DNA of 64,000 bases from positions 16,800,347 through 16,864,346 of the forward strand of contig OX637337.1 in assembly GCA_951799405.1 (NCBI GenBank), written 5' to 3'. The DNA is from Agapetus fuscipes. Taxonomy: Eukaryota > Arthropoda > Insecta > Trichoptera > Glossosomatidae. The notes under the pieces are model-generated. The model had not been told where the DNA came from. It made no database searches and was given only the letters and a program-made list of their open reading frames with translations. Position numbers and translations under genes: made by a program. Shown in pieces: positions 58,294-64,000 of the stretch; positions within the stretch are counted from its first letter, which is position 1; every line of letters starts with the position of its first letter.

Positions 58294-58528
58294 ATGTTAC
58301 TCCGTGGAAATCTGCCGTTTCTGTCTTCCCTGCTGGAGGCCAGCATGGAGGATGACTGCACCCTGCGTCCCTGCGCCACAGACTTCAGCATTGCGGCCAT
58401 CATGGCCAGGAGGGACCGCCAGGAGAGGATGCTGGACACTCCCAGGAGGAGGCAGCTGGAGGAGACGTCAAGGAGGCCCCGGGGGCAGGGGACTCCGCCC
58501 TGTGATGATGCGGGATACTCTATGCATG
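58294..58528 (+). CDS. First coding exon of a probable T-box (Tbx20/H15/midline-like) regulator, partial
   Basis: Seen: an open frame from ATG at 58294 encodes 78 residues and ends at 58528, directly before the consensus donor GTGAGT (58529-58534), leaving a phase-1 split codon. Residues 29-39 read TDFSIAAIMAR and contain FSIAAIM, an eh1-like Groucho-binding motif (F-x-I-x-x-I-L/M). The rest is acidic (MEDD, residues 18-21) and then Arg-rich (residues 39-62), as in a disordered regulator N-terminus. A second in-frame ATG is at 58345. The exon is strikingly GC-rich against AT-rich flanks. Known: Tbx20/H15/midline-type T-box repressors carry an N-terminal eh1 motif; homeodomain repressors may also carry one. 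Inference: this is the 5' coding exon of a nuclear transcription factor whose DNA-binding domain lies beyond 64000, so the first intron exceeds 5 kb. A TCAGT Inr-like pentamer lies at 58261-58265, 33 bp before the ATG. The family assignment rests on one short motif and is moderate; that this is a real exon is more secure. Confidence 0.55.
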
Positions 58529-58549
58529 GTGAGTTTGAGATTTTTTATG

Positions 58550-58640
58550 TTTGTATGAAAAGGAGAGCTTGTATAAAGAAGGTTATGACTCTGGATGAAA
58601 CGAAATGGCGGTTGATCTGTAATGTATGGCGGCTAGGGCT
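58550..58640 (+). pseudogene. RT1 3' terminal tail just inside the first intron
   Basis: Frame: MKRRACIKKVMTLDETKWRL then ICNVW, matching KRRTCMKKVMTLDEM...KKWRLICNVDF of RT1 with a short deletion. It starts about 20 bp after the splice donor. The AT-rich 3' UTR-like stretch and family A follow. Confidence 0.65.
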
Positions 58641-58751
58641 AGGGTTTCTCAAAATTTTCAAATTTTAAATTATAATTTTCTCTTTTGTATTTGTTTTTTA
58701 TGTTAATACATATTATTATTCGTTCATTTATAAAATTAATTTGTTGTGTAT

Positions 58752-58994
58752 GTTCCTTGACTTAAAGGTGCAGCTGACCTCCCATACTGTAAAAAATGGT
58801 TCACTTGGTCAATGTCCCCCCTGTTTCAGGGAAGGTCGGCGAGAGTTGCATGGCTAATGTTCATTTGAGATTGGGTTTTATATTGTAGTTTTACATGCGG
58901 CATGTTTAAGCGCGAACTTATACCTGTGTGCTTGTGGGAATACATTTAATATAAATCTTAAATGTCATATATCTTTGCAACTTAGATTATAGTT
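58752..58994 (+). repeat. Family A repeat, near complete
   Basis: TCCTTGACTTAAAGGTGCAG (short deletion in the head), CCCCTGTTTCAGGGAAGGTC, GCGGCATGTTTAAGCGCG and CTTTGCAACTTAGATTATAG. About 111 bp after the RT1 tail, same strand. Confidence 0.85.
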
Positions 58995-59164
58995 TAAGTT
59001 ATGCAGAAATGACGGATGGTACCATGAGATGGATTCAAAAGTAGGCAATATGTAATATCACAATCGAAGGTACCTTTGGAGTTTTATAGTCCTACGGGTG
59101 AATCGTTGATTTAAACAAGTCACTAAGTAGGAATCACTTTTAAACGATGTGCCTACCTTGGCAA

Positions 59165-59262
59165 ATAACTTGAATAAGGCAATCGGGGGAATCGAACTTA
59201 CTATCATCCAATTAAGTATATTAATTTGAAGCACTAACCACTAAACTATGCACTGGTTTAAA
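59165..59262 (-). repeat. tRNA-like SINE head
   Basis: Minus strand: CATAGTTTAGTGGTTAGTGC (box A) and GTAAGTTCGATTCCCCCG (box B), with normal spacing. Confidence 0.5.
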
Positions 59263-59984
59263 CTTTGTTAAAAATTGGTATTTGATCAACAACAAACCTC
59301 ACCACACACAATACCTTATTCTCATTTTGTGAGTCATAGCGTGGAAACCATTAATCTATAATGTATCAAAATTAAGAAAAGAATTTTACTAAAAATTGGA
59401 TTTAAAAAAATAAAACAATAATAACAAAAGATAGGTATACATATAATTATATACACGCAAACACAAAAAATAGAAAAAAGAAAAAACCTAGAAAGTACGT
59501 AGCCATTTTTGACGGACTGTCTCAATGTTTTAGTTATACTTATCAATCAAGAGTTTTTAAGCCAAAAAAGAATGCATTATCAGGAGTAGGTAAGTAGGCG
59601 CATTGATGTTTGGCGAAATTGAAATTGCAAATAGCTTGTCATGTATGAAATTGGCTCGCGTGTTTCGTTGGAGCTGTAGCAGAAAGGGAAGCCACGAGGC
59701 AACCTCATAATTTCGCTTGAATAAAGAAAGTAAATATTTTATTTTGTAGGTTTGCACAAAACCAACTTTAAAAATTCGATAAAAGTCAGACGAAATTTTG
59801 TAATTTTGATTAAAAGAATATGCGCTTAGCTCTACAGTGGTCAAACTGAGAAAAGCGAAAAAGTGTAAGTAAGCCTTTGGGGCGGCTATTGCCACTAAAC
59901 GGCGCTATATAAAATCGTCCAATTATTATTACAAAAAGGTTTAAATAATGTAATTTTTTTTGTACAAAAATTATCACGGTAAAC

Positions 59985-60117
59985 TTTTTACACCATTTTT
60001 TTCAGTCCTTGCAGGCTTCTTTCATTTTATCCAGAGTCATAATCTTTTCCATAGAAACCTTCATTTTATTCTGACTCTGGATATCCCATTTACTCGCTTT
60101 TTCATAAATTTTGCCTT
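59985..60117 (-). pseudogene. RT1 C-terminal fragment
   Basis: Antisense of YEKASKWDIQSQNKMKVSME, KIMTLDKMKEACKD, matching the last 45 residues of RT1. Confidence 0.6.
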
Positions 60118-60129
60118 AAATATATCAGC

Positions 60130-60345
60130 AGTTGATCAGCCTGTAGACTAGTAAGTAACGCTACGGCCACGTAATCGAAAGGTCGTGGGTTCGAATCCCA
60201 ATGTAGCACAAAGAATATCATTTAATTTCCAAAAAATGTTCTTTGCTGGATTGAAAAATTCATGTGCCTTTACCAAAAACCAGTCACCAAAGGTCCATCC
60301 AGCCTTACAGATAATTGATCTTGATTGAAATTTTTCGTATTTTAT
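60130..60345 (+). repeat. Family E tRNA-derived SINE, head and body
   Basis: GTAGACTAGTAAGTAACGC (box A-like), GTGGGTTCGAATCCCAATG (box B), then AAAGGTCCATCCAGCCTTAC, which is the complement of the body pieces at 9170, 33868 and 40143. Confidence 0.6.
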
Positions 60346-60350
60346 ATTGA

Positions 60351-60420
60351 CGATTTACTCACAGAGGTGGGATTTAAACAAAAACAGAGCTTACTTAATA
60401 AATCCTAATATTTATATTTA
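60351..60420 (-). repeat. Family B repeat, decayed
   Basis: Minus strand: AGTAAGCTCTGTTTTTG and TTTAAATCCCACCTC. Confidence 0.4.
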
Positions 60421-61039
60421 TTTAATAATATCAGAAATTCAAAATCATTGACTCAAATTGAACCATAGAATTCAATTTTCAATATTAACTTCAAGTAAAA
60501 TGCCTTTTTTACCATATAATTCATATTAATTGAAGGCGAAAATCTAGGATATTTAAAAAAAATATAGATAAATTTATGGAAACACAGGAAATCATTTGCT
60601 CATTATTTTATATGTGTTTCCGGTATCTTTAATTAATCCTAGATTGCCACCTTTGGTTCTATTTTACTCACGTGTTTTCTTCTTTGAGTACATCCTGTAC
60701 ATTTTGCCTCTACGGGATTCTCGCTCCTACCTGAATTTCGCTTTCAATAGTTCAAAAACTTTCAAACGGAACCTTTGTCTGCATCACGACAGACTGACGT
60801 TCCTTTGACAAATATTTCATGTTCGTTTTGCGAAATTTACTTTTTACTATTTCTCATTTTCGCGGAAGTGAATTTAACTGTCGTTTTGCAAAAATTTCCC
60901 GGAAAATTCGATGGTAAATGTTCAACGGTAGGCATGAAAAGCCCAGAGTTTTGTTTGGTTTTAAAAAGACAAGGAAAGCGGTCAACTAAGTGAATGTTGA
61001 ACAATGATTTACTAAGAATGTGAAATAGATTCTGAGAAA

Positions 61040-61400
61040 ATGCACATTCAATTTAGGAACAAGACTATTACAGTGAATAGAAAGAGTAAAGAATGAATGG
61101 GTATAAGAGGAATGCAAGCTGAAAGAGGATGTAAAACTTAAGGTACAGAAGAGTGTGATGAGATTTTTTAGACGTGTAGGGAGAATGCATGATAAAAATA
61201 ACTGACTGAAGTGTTTATACTTACTTACAGAGGAAACGTGAAAAGGAAAATTGGAAAAAACAAGACTGAGAAAAGTTTTGCTTGATCAGAGTGACTATAT
61301 TGTGAATAACTGGTACATCAATTGTGAATGTAAATGAAGGAAACTTATGAATAAGGTGATGGATATGAATGCATTAAAAGACGTAGGCAAGGATGAGAAG
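61040..61400 (+). pseudogene. RT2-like C-terminal relic
   Basis: Pieces: VKNEWV-like, KLKEDVKLKVQKSVMRFFRR, then a late MNKVMDMNALKDVGKDEK. Many breaks. Confidence 0.45.
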
Positions 61401-61499
61401 ACCGGTCACGAAAGGTCCATCCAGCCTTATAACAAATTGGTATGACGAGTAATATTTATACTACACTATTAATGTGTGTTGTAGTAAAGGTGTTCTATT

Positions 61500-61875
61500 A
61501 CTTAAGAGTTGGTATGTGGCTGACCCCCATGCTGTAAAAACTTGGTTCACTTTTGCCAATGCCACCCCGGTTGCCGAGAAAAGCGGCAAGAGTTACAAGG
61601 TTTATGTTCATGTGGGGATTTTTGTTGTTGTAAGTAGGCATTTATATAATAATAATAATAATATCAGGCTAATTTATTTTAAATTACAAATGATAAGAGA
61701 GCGCTGTTTTTGTGTGTGTCACACCTCAAGGGCCCTCTCCGATCATGGATAAGACTTTCTAAAAAGGTATGTCTTATACAACATGTCTAACCGTAAAACT
61801 ACGTGTCTGTCTGTGGGCGGGCATAAAATAAAGGCTGAAATGTCATAATATCCTTGCAATTTTGATAATATATTG
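61500..61875 (+). repeat. Family A repeat interrupted by family B
   Basis: AGAGTTGGTATGTGGCTGACC to GTTGTTGTAAGTAGGCAT, then an (AAT)n tract (about 61647-61664) and family B (GAGAGCGCTGTTTTTG, GTCACACCTCAAGGGCC), then ACGTGTCTGTCTGTGGGCGG and the tail. Confidence 0.6.
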
Positions 61876-61972
61876 TATTTAGATAGGAGATATGCAATTA
61901 TTTACACGAATGTGAATAATAATATTTATAGGTTTAAAGATATGTAGGAAAACTCTTTTCTCCTTTCCTAGT

Positions 61973-62041
61973 AACATTGGCTGAAATGAACCGATTTTTA
62001 CAGGAAGGATGGGTCAGCTTTATACTAGTCTGTAAGTCATT
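61973..62041 (-). repeat. Family A head fragment
   Basis: GTAACATTGGCTGAAATGAAC, GATGGGTCAGC and GTCTGTAAGTCATTC. Confidence 0.45.
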
Positions 62042-62334
62042 CAACAAATAAATAAAAAGATTAACTGGAAAATACACTATCAATTTAAAATTAGACCACT
62101 AAGTAGTGAAAAACCAGGGCTACCCCTTTGCAGTGTTTTCGGCTAGGTGAATATTTGATGTTGCCGCTGTTAAAGGCGGGAAAATGCGGCCCTGAGGTGT
62201 TAAGCCTTACTTAGGCGGGATCCTCCAGGTGCCAGGTAAAGGGCTTTACACCAACCCGCGCGGTAATGGCGCTATCCCAATATGTATACGAGAATCAGGG
62301 GAAACTTCAATCGATAAGCTAAAGGTGTGTGGCG

Positions 62335-62800
62335 TAGAATTAAAATTTGATTTTATGAATTGTGGTGCACAAAATACCTGGTTATACAATGTTTCGTCGG
62401 AGTCGTCAGGACACGTGTAAGTTCTACGCTAAAGAACTTATTGAACTCTCAGAAAAAGTTGTTGTCACTCGTGATTGAAGGTTATAACCTCATAGAATTT
62501 TGAATAGAATGAAAAAGTGATTTTATGAACCGTGGTGTAAAGAAGAACTGGTTATTCAATGTTTCGTATGAGTCATCAGAAGATGCGTCTATTCTACGCC
62601 AATGAAGAACGGATTGAACTGACGAAAAAATTGTTGTCACTCGTGATCGAAGGTTGTAGCGTAGAATAACAATTTTACGAATTGTGAAGAAAAACAGGTT
62701 TGTCAATGTTTCGCCGGAGTCGTTTCTGACGTCATCACGAGATGAAAAAAGGCATGAACTGAACTGTGAGAAGAATAGCTCGTGATCGAAGATTATAGGT
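62335..62800. repeat. Three diverged tandem units of about 170 bp
   Basis: Each unit contains AATGTTTCG (62389, 62559, 62707), followed by a GAGTCGTC/GAGTCATC-like word, a TTCTACGC/GAAG stretch, and TGTTGTCACTCGTGATCGAAGG (units 1 and 2; shortened in unit 3). Non-coding. Confidence 0.7.
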
Positions 62801-62842
62801 GACGTTTGGCGGTGCAATAGTAGATACATAAGCTATGTAGAT

Positions 62843-63235
62843 CAGAGAATGAATGCGTGGAAGATAAATGCAAACTGGAGAGGATGTGAAAGTAAATATA
62901 ACAAGACAAAAATGCCTAAGTGATAAGATAGTTTGAATATGTAGAAAGAATGAAAAGTTAAATACCTACTCACAAAGTGTTTATCAAGAGGAAATGTGAA
63001 CGGAAAATGAGATAAGGTAAGATTGAGGATAGTATGGCTTGATAAGATTGAGAAAATTGTGAAAGAATGAGATGTACACAGCGAATGTAAAATAAATAAA
63101 TGTATGACAAAAGCAGATGGATGAAGGATTGAAAGATGAAGATTGAAGACTAAATAGACTTATATGATAGAGGTATGCTAAAAACGAGGTAAGATGGGAA
63201 AATTGGAGGCTTTGGCCACCCTAGCGGAACGACAG
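62843..63235 (+). pseudogene. RT2 C-terminal relic with intact 3' end
   Basis: Text equivalent to NECVEDKCKLERMKV-like, VERMKS, LIRLRKL-like and the 3' word GGCCACCCTAGCGGAACGAC, which marks RT2 ends elsewhere. Frame-broken. Confidence 0.5.
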
Positions 63236-63622
63236 AATCACAAATACAGGATGGTATTTTCAGTATTCGCGCCATCTGTCAGGCGTTCGACAAAGCGTTC
63301 TGAATTTGAAACAAATGGTTGCCAACGGAAATAAATAAAATGATTTCGGTCCAGTGCGATTGATTCCGCTAATCTCCGCTGTGTAGAGCGTGTTTCGTTG
63401 TAATCCTGGCAATTCTTCGTTTAAACTCAGTCGTAGCATTTTACGAACAAAATATATGGAGACTAAAATAGCGCCGGAAAGGGAGTTTCAAAACCTAAAT
63501 AAATGGTAAAATTTAAACTGACTGTTTGACATTATGTCTTTGCATATTATTTTAGTTCACTTTTAGTACAACTTACATTTTTAGGATATAAGACGAATCG
63601 TTATGGAAGAACTTACATTATT

Positions 63623-63662
63623 CTCGACGTTTCGTTGACGTCGTAGCCAACACCTTCAGGAG
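63623..63662 (-). ncRNA. Hammerhead-like motif, ACGU subfamily
   Basis: Minus strand: CUC, CUGAAGG (A9 changed to G), GUUG...CAAC stem II, GAAACGU with intact GAA, C at the cleavage position, then GAG pairing with CUC. One core residue is altered. Upstream and downstream flanks are shared with the 1817 copy, so both come from one element. Confidence 0.45.
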
Positions 63663-64000
63663 GCATTCTATCTGTACGACAATTGAGGGTGAACTGATTC
63701 CAAAATGTCAAATTTTTCCTCGAAGATTGTGTATGCAAAAATGATTATGATTTTTATTTTGTTTTAAGTCAATCTCAATAGATGGCAGGCACTATACCAC
63801 CCACACATACTAAGCAGATTGTATCTTTGTTCAAAATTGATTGTGAATCATTTCATCAAAATCACGATTTCCATACGTTTCCCTCATTTTAAAATTTTAC
63901 CTTGCTACCTTAGTTGTAAATTGAATATTTTGGTACTTAGTGAATAATAACAATGCCTTATCGTATCACCGCTTCATGCATACGTTGTCTGTAAAACGCC

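Noticed and set aside
62389..62710. Hammerhead ribozymes in the tandem units
   Set aside because: CUGAYGA and GAAAC words are present, but the bases between them cannot form stem II, so the fold fails.
1..64000. CRISPR arrays, operons or bacterial mobile islands
   Set aside because: No regularly spaced repeats of the right size, no prokaryotic gene packing or ribosome-binding sites. The content is clearly eukaryotic.

Overview
This is nuclear DNA of an animal, most likely an insect and probably a moth or butterfly. The evidence is a strong AT bias, intron-scale gene-poor DNA, tRNA-derived SINEs, decayed non-LTR retrotransposon ends, MITEs, and many short TACCTACC/GTAGGTAGG tracts from about 46 kb onward. 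The order Lepidoptera is an inference, not a proof. There is no sign of bacterial operons, rRNA, a CRISPR array or a complete protein-coding gene.

The only convincing host coding sequence is a GC-rich first coding exon at 58294-58528 (+). It encodes 78 residues with a Groucho-binding eh1-like motif (FSIAAIM) and ends at a consensus GTGAGT splice donor in phase 1. The motif context resembles the N-terminus of Tbx20/H15/midline-type T-box regulators. The rest of the gene would lie past the right edge. Three isolated GC-rich islands (about 38.6, 52.7 and 56.3-56.5 kb) stand out from the AT-rich background and are candidate cis-regulatory or promoter sequences upstream of it.

The rest is a transposon graveyard. 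Family A (about 250 bp, more than 30 copies on both strands) starts at a CCTTGACTTATAGG head and ends in a (TTAGATTA)n-like tail. In four places it lies directly downstream of the 3' end of one reverse-transcriptase family (RT1) in the same orientation, so it looks like that element's 3' end or a SINE-like parasite of it. Family C is a tRNA-derived SINE with box A and box B, best seen at 21859 and 22751. Family B is a short element with an AATCACACCTCAAG core. At least four other RT C-terminal families (RT2 to RT5) occur as broken pieces. DNA transposons with clear ends include a Harbinger-like MITE with TAA target duplications (13328-14119), a hAT-like element with a perfect 8-bp duplication (41318-41719), a second hAT-like MITE (27027-27254), and several long-palindrome elements (10557-10845, 23084-23605, 19362-20841).

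The most interesting signal is a scatter of about eight hammerhead-ribozyme-like motifs (CUGANGA, stem II, GAAA) with a loopless, self-complementary stem III (ACCGGU or ACGU). This layout is known from Penelope-like retroelements, and several copies sit in inverted pairs or at palindrome centres. The copy at 6233-6277 (minus strand) keeps every core position and has paired stems I and II. A second signal is an apparent excess of the CRE octamer TGACGTCA (nine hand-found copies).
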